Origin: Cognatilysobacter bugurensis
GTDB lineage: Bacteria; Pseudomonadota; Gammaproteobacteria; Xanthomonadales; Xanthomonadaceae
NCBI RefSeq assembly: GCF_014652095.1
Contig: NZ_BMYD01000001.1
Span: forward strand, 845,466-909,465
Length of the DNA stretch: 64,000 bases
Reading direction: 5' to 3'
Shown: positions 57,306-64,000 of the stretch, piece after piece
Numbering within the stretch: position 1 is the stretch's first letter
How the letters are laid out: each line of letters opens with the position of its first letter
Notes under the pieces: model-generated
What the model was told of the DNA's origin: nothing
Seen by the model: only the letters and a program-made list of their open reading frames with translations
Database searches by the model: none
Program-made: the position numbers and the translations under genes

Positions 57306-59381
57306 ATGCAGTTCGGAAAAGACGCGGTGTTGCGGCTGCTGGTCGTCGACGACAACGTCGAGGCCGCGGAGTCGATCGTCAGCGCGCTGCGCAACCAGGG
57401 CATCGCCGTACGCCCCTCGCGGCCCGAGGGCGAGGACGAGCTCGCTGCATTGCTGTCCGGACAGCCGCTCGATCTGATCATCGCGGCGCGACAGGCACGC
57501 ACCGTTTCGGTCGAGGCGCTGCTGCAGCGCGTTGCCGCGAGCGCGAAGGACCTTCCGGTGCTCATGCTGCTCGACCGCGTCGACGATGCGGCGTTGCTGG
57601 ATGCGCATGAGCTCGGGGCCCGGAACGTGGTGCTGCGCGAGCGGCTCGACCACGTCGTCGCAGTCATCAAGACCGAGTGGACCGATCTCGAAGCGCGCCG
57701 CGCGTTGCGCCGTCTCGAGGCGCAGGTGCGCGAGACCGAGCGCCGCTGCGACGCGCTCATCGAGTCCTCGCGCGACCCGATCGCCTACATCCACGAAGGC
57801 ATGCACATCCGAGCGAACTCCGCCTACCTCGAGACGTTCGGGTACGAGTCGTTCGAGGACGTGGAAGGAATGTCCCTGCTCGACATGATCGCGCCCAGCC
57901 ACGTCGACGGCTTCAAGGCGCTGCTGAAGAAACTTTCGAAGGGCGAAGCACCGCCGCCGCGGTACGAAGTCGAGGCACGCACGCTCGAAGGCCACCCGTT
58001 CCCAGCCGTGATGGAGTTCAGCCCTGCCCAGTACGAGGGCGAGCAGTGCGTGCAGCTCGTCTTCCGCCGGCAGGAGTTGGACCCGGAGCTCGCCCGCGAG
58101 GTGGAGGAACTCCGCCAGCGCGACCAGGTCACCGGCCTGCTCAACCGGCCGACATTCCTGCGGGCGCTCGAGGACACCGTTGCCGATGCCGCGCAGAACG
58201 CGTCGCACCACGGCTTCGTGCTCATCGAGCCTGATCACTACGGGCGGCTGCTCAATGAGATCGGCCTCGACGCCGCGGACCGCGTCGTTGCCGCGTTCGC
58301 GCAGCGTCTGCGGGGGGCGCTGGGGCCGGACGACGTCGCTGCACGCTTCGGCGAACACCAGTTCGCCGTGCTCAGCCGCAACAGCACCCACACGGCCACG
58401 GCGAATCGCGCCGAAGCGATCCGCGCTGCCTTCGCCGACCACGTGCTCGAGACGGACGACCGCTCGCTCAATGTGACCGTCAGCATCGGCGGCGTGCAGA
58501 TCGGCGAGAAGATCGCCAGCCTGTCGCAAGTGCTCGCGAAGGCCAGCCAGGGCCTGCAACAGATGATCGGCGTGGGCGGCGACCGGGTCGAACTGTTCGA
58601 TCCCGGCGCCGTCGATCGCGCCGAGGAAGAGCGCATCGAGGCCTGGGTCGGACGGATCCGCGAGGCGCTCGATTCCGACCGTTTCCTCATGCACTACCAG
58701 CCGCTGGTCAGCCTGCACGGGGACCCGGGCGAGATGTACGAGGCGTACCTGCGCTTGCGCGGTGACATAGGCGAGACGGTCGCGCCGATGCAGTTCCTGC
58801 AGATTGCGGAGGAACACGGCCTGCTGTGGGAAATCGACCGCTGGGTGGTGGCCGAGGCAATCCGGGTGATCGGCGAGCGCCTGCGCGCCGGGCGCCGCTC
58901 GACGCTTCTGGTCAAGATTACGCAGGGCTCGCTACAGGACGACAGCCTGGTCCGGCATATCGAGGAACAACTCGGCAAGCACGGCGCGGACGGCAGCCTG
59001 CTGGTGCTGCAGCTGCCGGAGTCGAAGGTGTTCACGCACCTGCGTCAGACGCAGGAGTTCCTCTCGCAGCTCGCGCGGTTCGGCGTGCGCCTGGGGCTCG
59101 AACAGTTCGGCGCCGGTCTCAACTCGTTCCAGCTGCTGAGCCACGTCGACGTCGCGCTCCTGAAGGTCGACCGCAGCTTCACCGAGGGCCTGGCGACGAA
59201 CCCCGAGCAGCAAAAGCGCCTGCGGGAGATGGCGCAGAAGGCCGGCGGCCTGGGCAAGCAGACGATCGTGGACTTCGTGCGCGATGCGAGCACGATGTCT
59301 TCCCTGTTCTCGGCGGGCGTCGACTACGCGCAGGGTTACTTCCTTGCGCCGGCCGGCCCCGACCTCGACTACGAGTTCTGA
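57306..59381 (+). CDS. fimX: FimX-like type IV pilus regulator (REC-PAS-GGDEF-EAL)
   Basis: A 691-residue protein, the same length as P. aeruginosa FimX. A degenerate receiver domain (residues about 9-125, starting RLLVVDDNVEAAESI) is followed by PAS (about 145-265; DPIAYIHEGMHIRANSAYLE), GGDEF (about 280-430) and EAL (about 440-685). Both enzyme domains are degenerate: GEHQF replaces GGDEF, and EAYLRLR replaces EALLR, with LEQFGAG instead of DDFGTG. It should therefore bind cyclic-di-GMP rather than make or cleave it, and signal to PilZ/PilB for twitching motility. Monocistronic, with a strong terminator. Confidence 0.9.
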   Translation: MQFGKDAVLRLLVVDDNVEAAESIVSALRNQGIAVRPSRPEGEDELAALLSGQPLDLIIAARQARTVSVEALLQRVAASAKDLPVLMLLDRVDDAALLDAHELGARNVVLRERLDHVVAVIKTEWTDLEARRALRRLEAQVRETERRCDALIESSRDPIAYIHEGMHIRANSAYLETFGYESFEDVEGMSLLDMIAPSHVDGFKALLKKLSKGEAPPPRYEVEARTLEGHPFPAVMEFSPAQYEGEQCVQLVFRRQELDPELAREVEELRQRDQVTGLLNRPTFLRALEDTVADAAQNASHHGFVLIEPDHYGRLLNEIGLDAADRVVAAFAQRLRGALGPDDVAARFGEHQFAVLSRNSTHTATANRAEAIRAAFADHVLETDDRSLNVTVSIGGVQIGEKIASLSQVLAKASQGLQQMIGVGGDRVELFDPGAVDRAEEERIEAWVGRIREALDSDRFLMHYQPLVSLHGDPGEMYEAYLRLRGDIGETVAPMQFLQIAEEHGLLWEIDRWVVAEAIRVIGERLRAGRRSTLLVKITQGSLQDDSLVRHIEEQLGKHGADGSLLVLQLPESKVFTHLRQTQEFLSQLARFGVRLGLEQFGAGLNSFQLLSHVDVALLKVDRSFTEGLATNPEQQKRLREMAQKAGGLGKQTIVDFVRDASTMSSLFSAGVDYAQGYFLAPAGPDLDYEF

Positions 59382-59402
59382 CGGCCCGGCGTCGACGCAT
59401 GT

Positions 59403-59430
59403 GAAAACGCCCGCTCGCGCGGGCGTTTTC
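59403..59430. terminator. Bidirectional terminator between fimX and htpX
   Basis: A perfect 12-bp stem (GAAAACGCCCGC/GCGGGCGTTTTC) with loop TCGC has A and T runs on both sides and lies between two convergent genes. Confidence 0.9.
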
Positions 59431-59445
59431 ATTTCGGGACCGCGA

Positions 59446-60351
59446 TCAGCCGACGATCCGCCCTCGATGCGCCGGAAGCTCTGCCCGGCGCAGCACCTCG
59501 ATGCGCTCCTCCAGCGGCGGGTGCGTCATGAATAGTCGGCGCAGCCCGTGCGCGACGCCGCCGCTGATGCCGAACGCCGCGACCTGCTTGGGCAGCGTCG
59601 TTTCGCCGTACGTGCGCGAGAGGCGCTGCAAGGCAGCAAGCATCTTCTCGCGCCCCGCCAAACTGGCTCCGCCGGCGTCGGCACGGAACTCGCGGTGGCG
59701 CGAGAACCACATCGCAATGACGCTCGCGAACAGGCCGAAAACGAGGTCCAGCACGAACACGATCGCGAAGTAGCCCAGCCCGGGGCCGCCTTCGCGATTG
59801 CCGTTGAGGTAGCCGTCGACCACGCGCCCGACGACGCGCGCGAGGAAGATCACGAACGTATTGAGCACGCCCTGGATCAGCGCCATCGTCACCATGTCGC
59901 CGTTCGCGACGTGGCTGACCTCGTGCGCGAGCACCGCTTCGGCCTCGTCGCGCTCCATCCCGCGAAGCAAGCCCGTCGACACCGCAATCAGGGCGTTGTT
60001 ACGGCTTGGGCCGGTCGCGAACGCGTTGATCTCCGGCGCGTCATAGATCGCGACCTCAGGCATGGCGATGCCTGCACCGTCCGCCTGCCGGCGGACCGTC
60101 GACACCAACCACTGCTCGAGCTCGTTCCGCGGCTGGTCGATCACGTGGGCGCCGGTCATCCGCTTCGCCACCCACTTCGACATCATCAACGACACGAGCG
60201 AACCGCCGAATCCGAAGACCGCGGCCATCGCAAGCAACCCGCCGTTGCCACCGAAATCGAATCCGAAGGCCCGCAGCACGGCCATGACAATGCTCAGCAA
60301 CGCGAGCACCGCGAGATTCGTGAGCAGGAACAATCCAACACGCTCGAACAT
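59446..60351 (-). CDS. htpX: Membrane zinc protease HtpX
   Basis: A 301-residue inner-membrane M48 metalloprotease involved in membrane-protein quality control under heat or envelope stress. Two N-terminal helices ([21 protein letters not shown] onward) precede the zinc motif [13 protein letters not shown] near residue 143. The third zinc ligand Glu is in [13 protein letters not shown], and the C-terminal [10 protein letters not shown] is typical. The ATG at 60351 matches HtpX N-termini. Convergent with fimX. Confidence 0.95.
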   Translation of the reverse strand: MFERVGLFLLTNLAVLALLSIVMAVLRAFGFDFGGNGGLLAMAAVFGFGGSLVSLMMSKWVAKRMTGAHVIDQPRNELEQWLVSTVRRQADGAGIAMPEVAIYDAPEINAFATGPSRNNALIAVSTGLLRGMERDEAEAVLAHEVSHVANGDMVTMALIQGVLNTFVIFLARVVGRVVDGYLNGNREGGPGLGYFAIVFVLDLVFGLFASVIAMWFSRHREFRADAGGASLAGREKMLAALQRLSRTYGETTLPKQVAAFGISGGVAHGLRRLFMTHPPLEERIEVLRRAELPAHRGRIVG

Positions 60352-60441
60352 CGTCGCCACCCGAGTGCGCCCCATGCGCGGTCGAGGTGGAAATGTGGCA
60401 GGCTCCCGCGGAATTCAAGCCACCGCCCGTTTCGACGCCGC

Positions 60442-61356
60442 TTGCCTTCAGCCCCCCTTCCCCTCGACCGCGACAACCTCTCACGGCCGCGCTATCGCGG
60501 CCGCTTCGCGCCGTCGCCGACCGGCGACCTGCATGCGGGGTCGATGGTCGCCGCCCTGGGCAGCTGGTTGCTCGCGCGCCACGCGGGGGGCGAATGGCGG
60601 GTGCGGATCGAGGATCTTGACCCCCCGCGAGAGGTGCCCGGCGCGGCCCAGCGCCAGCTCGCAATGCTCGCAGCCTGCCGCTTGCATTCCGATGTTCCGG
60701 TCACGTCCCAAAGCGCGCGGAGCGAACTCTATGCGCAGGCGCTCGATCGCCTGCTTGCGTCTGGACTTGCGTTCGAATGCCATTGCAGCCGGAGCGCCCT
60801 CGCGGCGGCCGGCGGCGTGCACCGCCGGTGCGTTGCGGCGCGGCGGCGCCCGGATCCGGCGGTTCGTCTGAAGGTGCCCGACAGCGCGGTCGTCGAGTTC
60901 GACGACGGACTGTGCGGCGCGCAGCGCCAGGACGTCGCCATTGCTGTCGGCGACTTCGTGCTGCGACGCGCCGACGGATTCTGGGCATACCAGCTCGCGG
61001 TCGTCGTCGACGATGCAGCACAGGGCATCACCGACGTCGTGCGAGGCGCGGACCTCCTCGAGTCCACGCCACGACAGATCCTCCTGCAGCGCGCGCTCGG
61101 GGTGCCCACGCCTCGCTACATGCACTTGCCGCTGGTGACCGACGGAGCCGGCCGAAAGCTCTCGAAATCGGAAGGCGCCGGGGCCGTCGACCCGACGCGG
61201 CCGCTCGACGCGCTCGGGGCTGCCTGGAGACGGCTGGGCCAGCGCCCGTTCGCGGCTGACGACACGGCGTGTTGGCTCGCGGAAGCACGGCTGCGCTTCG
61301 ACCCCGCGCGCCTGCCGCGTGACAACCAGGCGTCCACTGACACAAAGTGTTCATAA
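60442..61356 (+). CDS. gluQ: Glutamyl-Q tRNA(Asp) synthetase
   Basis: About 304 residues of a truncated glutamyl-tRNA-synthetase paralogue that attaches glutamate to queuosine in the tRNA-Asp anticodon. The motifs [21 protein letters not shown] and [10 protein letters not shown] (KMSKS-like, here KLSKS) are present. The anticodon-binding domain of GltX is absent, as expected. Zinc-type Cys residues appear as [10 protein letters not shown] and RRCVA. No ATG or GTG lies near the expected start, and a TTG at 60442 is the best candidate. gluQ usually follows dksA; here they are 12 kb apart. Confidence 0.9.
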   Translation: MPSAPLPLDRDNLSRPRYRGRFAPSPTGDLHAGSMVAALGSWLLARHAGGEWRVRIEDLDPPREVPGAAQRQLAMLAACRLHSDVPVTSQSARSELYAQALDRLLASGLAFECHCSRSALAAAGGVHRRCVAARRRPDPAVRLKVPDSAVVEFDDGLCGAQRQDVAIAVGDFVLRRADGFWAYQLAVVVDDAAQGITDVVRGADLLESTPRQILLQRALGVPTPRYMHLPLVTDGAGRKLSKSEGAGAVDPTRPLDALGAAWRRLGQRPFAADDTACWLAEARLRFDPARLPRDNQASTDTKCS

Positions 61357-61366
61357 GCGTGAACAC
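61347..61366. promoter_or_regulatory. Perfect inverted repeat upstream of phaB, candidate operator
   Basis: GTGTTCA and TGAACAC are separated by six bases and form a perfect 20-base palindrome with a spacer. It overlaps the gluQ stop codon and lies 41 bases before the phaB ATG, near a CTGACA sequence (61337-61342) that resembles a -35 box. It looks like a site for a dimeric repressor; the protein is not identified, and PhaR, encoded two genes on, is only one guess. Confidence 0.5.
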
Positions 61367-61406
61367 ATACTGATCACAATCTTCCGGCCACAGGAGCACG
61401 CAGTCG

Positions 61407-62147
61407 ATGGAATCACGCGCAGCACTCGTCACCGGCGGGACCGGCGGTATCGGCACCGCAATCATCTGTCGCCTGGCCCGCATGGGTCATCGCGTCGCCA
61501 CGAACTATCGTGACGAGGCCAAGGCGCGCGCCTGGCAGCAGCGCATGAAGGATCAAGGCTTCGACGTGGCGTTGGCGCAGGGCGACGTGTCCTCGCCCGA
61601 GAATGCGGAGCAGATGGTGCGCGAGGCCGAACGCCAGATCGGGCCGATCGACATCCTGGTCAACAACGCGGGCATCACCCGGGACACGACGTTCCACAAG
61701 ATGTCGTTTGACCAGTGGGACGAGGTCATCCGCACGAACCTGGGCTCGGTGTTCAACGTCACGCGTCCCGTGATCGATGGCATGCGCGAGCGCAAGTGGG
61801 GCCGCATCGTCCAGATCAGCTCGATCAATGGCCAGAAGGGCCAGTACGGTCAGGCGAACTACGCGGCGTCGAAGGCCGGCATGCACGGCTTCACGATTTC
61901 GCTCGCGCAGGAGAACGCGCGCTTCGGGATCACCGTGAACACCGTCTCCCCCGGCTACATCGGCACGGACATGGTCATGGCGGTGCCGGAAGAAGTGCGC
62001 AACAAGATCGTCGCCCAGATTCCGACCGGCCGGCTCGGCACGCCGGACGAGATCGCCTATGCCGTCGCGTTCTTCGTGCCTGATGAAGCCAGCTGGATCA
62101 CTGGCGCGAACCTGTCCGCGAACGGCGGGCAGTACATGGGCTGGTAA
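61407..62147 (+). CDS. phaB: Acetoacetyl-CoA reductase
   Basis: A 246-residue SDR reducing acetoacetyl-CoA to (R)-3-hydroxybutyryl-CoA with NADPH, the second step of polyhydroxybutyrate synthesis. The motifs VTGGTGGIGTAI, NNAGITRD, SSINGQKGQYGQANYAASKA and SPGYIGTDMV match PhaB, with its typical GQ-rich segment near the catalytic Tyr. CAGGAG lies ten bases before the ATG. phaA and phaC are not in the window; phaR follows. Confidence 0.92.
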   Translation: MESRAALVTGGTGGIGTAIICRLARMGHRVATNYRDEAKARAWQQRMKDQGFDVALAQGDVSSPENAEQMVREAERQIGPIDILVNNAGITRDTTFHKMSFDQWDEVIRTNLGSVFNVTRPVIDGMRERKWGRIVQISSINGQKGQYGQANYAASKAGMHGFTISLAQENARFGITVNTVSPGYIGTDMVMAVPEEVRNKIVAQIPTGRLGTPDEIAYAVAFFVPDEASWITGANLSANGGQYMGW

Positions 62148-62293
62148 CGAGCGCAATGCCGGCGTCCTGCGCGAGTCGCGTGGGCGCCGGCGTGAACGGC
62201 TCAGCGCAAAGCGGCTTCGCGGCCGCGCCAATGTTGCAAGCGCCGGGGACGCTGGGCCATGCTGCAAGGCACCACGCCCCAGGCACGCGCAAG

Positions 62294-62779
62294 ATGGCTT
62301 CGATCCGCGTCATCAAGAAATACCCGAACCGCCGCCTCTACGACACCGAGATTTCGAGCTACATCACGGTCGAAGACGTTCGGCAACTCATCGTCGACGG
62401 CGAGGAGTTCGAAGTGCGCGACGCGCGTTCGGGCGATGACCTCACGCGGCAGGTGCTCCTGCAGATCATCGCCGAGCACGAGCAGGACGGCGAGCCGGTG
62501 CTGTCGACCCAGCTCCTGAGCCAGATCATCCGTTTCTACGGCGATTCGATGCAGGGCTTCATGGGCACCTACCTCGAGAAGTCGATGCAGCTGTTCCTCG
62601 ATCAGCAGCAGCAGTTCCGCAGCCAGGTGGGCAGCGTGCTCGGGCAGACGCCCTGGACGCTGATGAATCAGCTGACCGAGCGCAATCTGACGATGTGGAA
62701 GGAGTTCCAGCAGAACCTGTCCGGCAGCGTCGGGCAGCCTGTCAATCCGACGAAGCCGCGGTCGGACAACAAGCCCTGA
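62294..62779 (+). CDS. phaR: Polyhydroxyalkanoate synthesis repressor PhaR
   Basis: A 161-residue regulator that senses polyhydroxyalkanoate granules and represses phasin and other pha genes. The N-terminal DNA-binding domain (VIKKYPNRRLYDTEISSYIT, then VRQLIVDGEEFEVRDA) and the PHB-accumulation regulatory region (LLSQIIRFYGDSMQGFMGTYLE) are characteristic. A Gln-rich helix (LFLDQQQQFRSQV) follows. It lies 146 bases after phaB, with the ATG at 62294 defined by the family start. Confidence 0.93.
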   Translation: MASIRVIKKYPNRRLYDTEISSYITVEDVRQLIVDGEEFEVRDARSGDDLTRQVLLQIIAEHEQDGEPVLSTQLLSQIIRFYGDSMQGFMGTYLEKSMQLFLDQQQQFRSQVGSVLGQTPWTLMNQLTERNLTMWKEFQQNLSGSVGQPVNPTKPRSDNKP

Positions 62780-62788
62780 GGCCGCGTG

Positions 62789-62809
62789 GCGACCGAACGA
62801 GTCGGTCGC
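62789..62809. terminator. Hairpin between convergent phaR and the GGDEF-EAL gene
   Basis: A perfect 8-bp stem (GCGACCGA/TCGGTCGC, loop ACGAG) lies in the 38-base gap between the two stop codons. No U-tract follows. Confidence 0.5.
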
Positions 62810-62817
62810 GGGCAACC

Positions 62818-64000
62818 TCAGGCGGACAGTGGCGCCTGCGTTGCAAGCCACTCGCGCAGCTGCGCCGACGGCATCGGGCGCCCCACCAGATAGCCCTGCA
62901 CGATGTCGCAGCCGATTTCCCGGAGCGCATCGAACGTCGCCTCGTCCTCCACACCCTCGGCGGCCACGCTCAGACCGAAGCGACGGGAAAGATCGACGAT
63001 CAGGCGCACGATGTCGGCGTTGGCGCGATCGGTGAGCAGCTCGCGCACGAACGACTTGTCGATCTTCAGCTCGTCGGCGGGAATGGATTTGAAGTACGCC
63101 AGGCACGAGTAGCCGGTGCCAAAGTCGTCGATCGAGATCCGCACGCCCAGTGAGCGCAGCTGCGCGAGCGAGGCAAACGCGCGCTCGGCATCCATCAGCG
63201 AACTCTCGGTCACTTCGAGCACCGGTTGAACCCGCTCGCTGCCCCACAGCTTCAACGCCGCCTCGACGAGTTCGGGCAGGTCGGCCTGCGTCGCAAGCGT
63301 GCCTGGCAGGTTGACCGAGACAGTGACCGGGGCGTCGCACTCCCATTCCGCGGCCTGACGGAGCGCCATGTTGAGCGCCCACGTCGTCAGCGCACGGATC
63401 TGGCCCGTGCGTTCAGCGATCGGGATGAACACATCAGGCGAAACCGGCCCGCGCGACGGGCTGTTCCAGCGCATCAGCGCTTCGGCACCCATGAATCGCC
63501 GGTCCGAGGGGCGCACCTGCGGCTGGTAATGCAGGCTCATCTCGCCGCGCTCGATCGCGCCGGTCAGCTGGATCTCGAGGTCCCACATCGCCGAGATGTC
63601 GAGATCGCCCGAGATTTGCGGTGCGTAGTCATGGCGAAGACCCGCGACCCGTGCCCGCGCGAGGGCAGCCTCCGCACGTCGCAGCAGCATCTCGGACTGG
63701 GTCGCGTGCATCGGGCACAGGGCGATGCCGAGCGTCACCGGCACGCGGAAACGCGTGCTCTCGCCCTGGTAGGGCACCTCGAGCAGGCGGAACAGCTTCT
63801 GCACCGCAAGCTCGACGTGCCCCCGGTTGAGCACCCGATTGAGAATGATCGCGAACCGGTTGTCGCCGATGCGCGCCGTGTAGTCGTGTCCGCGCGCGAC
63901 CTGCTGTATCAACTCCGAGAGATGCTTGAGCATGCGGTCGCCGAGCTCGAAGCCCTGGACGTTGTTGAACTGCGCGAACTGATCGATGTCGACGACGATG
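62818..64000 (-). CDS. GGDEF-EAL protein, N-terminus beyond window edge
   Basis: The frame is open to base 64000, so at least 393 C-terminal residues are visible. The distal part of a GGDEF domain comes first, with GDNRF in place of GGDEF, so cyclase activity is unlikely. A complete EAL domain follows with GAEALMRW, VNLPGTLA, LEVTESSLM, SIDDFGTGYSCL and the final AAEGVEDEATFDALREIGCD. The EAL catalytic motif and the DDFG metal motif look intact, so it should hydrolyse cyclic-di-GMP. Sensor domains are off the window. Convergent with phaR. Confidence 0.9.
   Translation of the reverse strand, partial: IVVDIDQFAQFNNVQGFELGDRMLKHLSELIQQVARGHDYTARIGDNRFAIILNRVLNRGHVELAVQKLFRLLEVPYQGESTRFRVPVTLGIALCPMHATQSEMLLRRAEAALARARVAGLRHDYAPQISGDLDISAMWDLEIQLTGAIERGEMSLHYQPQVRPSDRRFMGAEALMRWNSPSRGPVSPDVFIPIAERTGQIRALTTWALNMALRQAAEWECDAPVTVSVNLPGTLATQADLPELVEAALKLWGSERVQPVLEVTESSLMDAERAFASLAQLRSLGVRISIDDFGTGYSCLAYFKSIPADELKIDKSFVRELLTDRANADIVRLIVDLSRRFGLSVAAEGVEDEATFDALREIGCDIVQGYLVGRPMPSAQLREWLATQAPLSA

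Noticed and set aside
59548-60441. Upstream extension of the gluQ frame across htpX
   Set aside because: It is antisense to htpX. The gluQ homology starts just after a TTG at 60442.
1-64000. Mobile elements, prophage, integrase or attachment site at tRNA-Pro
   Set aside because: No transposase, integrase or phage gene is present, and no repeat of the tRNA-Pro 3' end was seen elsewhere in the window.

Overview
The window is GC-rich (roughly two thirds G+C by eye), gene-dense bacterial chromosome with no insertion sequence, prophage, rRNA operon or CRISPR array. Gene content and order point to a gammaproteobacterium of the Xanthomonadales (Lysobacter/Xanthomonas type). The markers are an arginine operon that runs through N-acetylcitrulline (acetylornithine carbamoyltransferase, acetylcitrulline deacetylase, fused N-acetylglutamate synthase/kinase), a fused hisB whose phosphatase half lacks the usual zinc cysteines, a DksA with a very long Lys/Ala-rich N-terminus and a degenerate zinc finger, and a FimX-type protein. 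This assignment is an inference from remembered family patterns, not a database search.

Layout. 1-8.9 kb: tail of an EAL protein, a GNAT acetyltransferase, a short-chain dehydrogenase, an EF-P-like factor, an unknown 497-residue protein, a D-2-hydroxyglutarate dehydrogenase-like flavoprotein divergent from serA, an alanine/glycine:Na+ symporter and a NUDIX hydrolase. 9-14.2 kb: amino-acid permease, NhaC antiporter, and the methionine-salvage genes mtnB-mtnD-mtnC. 14.5-23.6 kb (minus strand): a complete histidine operon, TrpR-like regulator-hisG-D-C-B-H-A-F-IE, followed by a secreted metallophosphoesterase. A promoter overlapped by a palindrome lies in front of the operon. 23.7-29.2 kb: a membrane diguanylate cyclase, a histidine-ammonia-lyase-like enzyme overlapping hisS, and tRNA-Pro(CGG). 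29.3-35.0 kb: pgaABCD, for poly-N-acetylglucosamine biofilm polysaccharide, with a sigma-54-like promoter.

35.0-43.0 kb (minus strand): the arginine operon argF'-argG-argE'-argA/B-GNAT-argC-argH. It is preceded by what looks like a ribosome-mediated attenuator: an Arg-containing leader peptide, a competing pairing and a U-tailed hairpin 40 bases before argF'. This is the most interesting unexplained structure in the window. 43-50.9 kb: a small envelope protein, cysS, sufE, an MFS exporter, dksA, yidD, a dihydroorotase and an M23 peptidase lipoprotein. 50.9-57.2 kb: folE2, an unknown protein, a HAD phosphatase (gph/mupP-like), ubiG, an MTA/SAH deaminase, efp and divergent epmB. 57.3-64 kb: fimX, htpX, gluQ, phaB, phaR and a GGDEF-EAL protein running off the right edge.

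Two themes recur. One is amino-acid metabolism (Ser, His, Arg, Met salvage and amino-acid uptake). The other is cyclic-di-GMP signalling: four GGDEF/EAL proteins lie alongside a c-di-GMP-responsive type of polysaccharide operon and a pilus regulator. All complete genes appear intact and no frameshift was seen. No gene-free stretch exceeds 300 bases. The longest is the 262-base argF' leader region (or 277 bases between dksA and yidD, where nothing was recognised).
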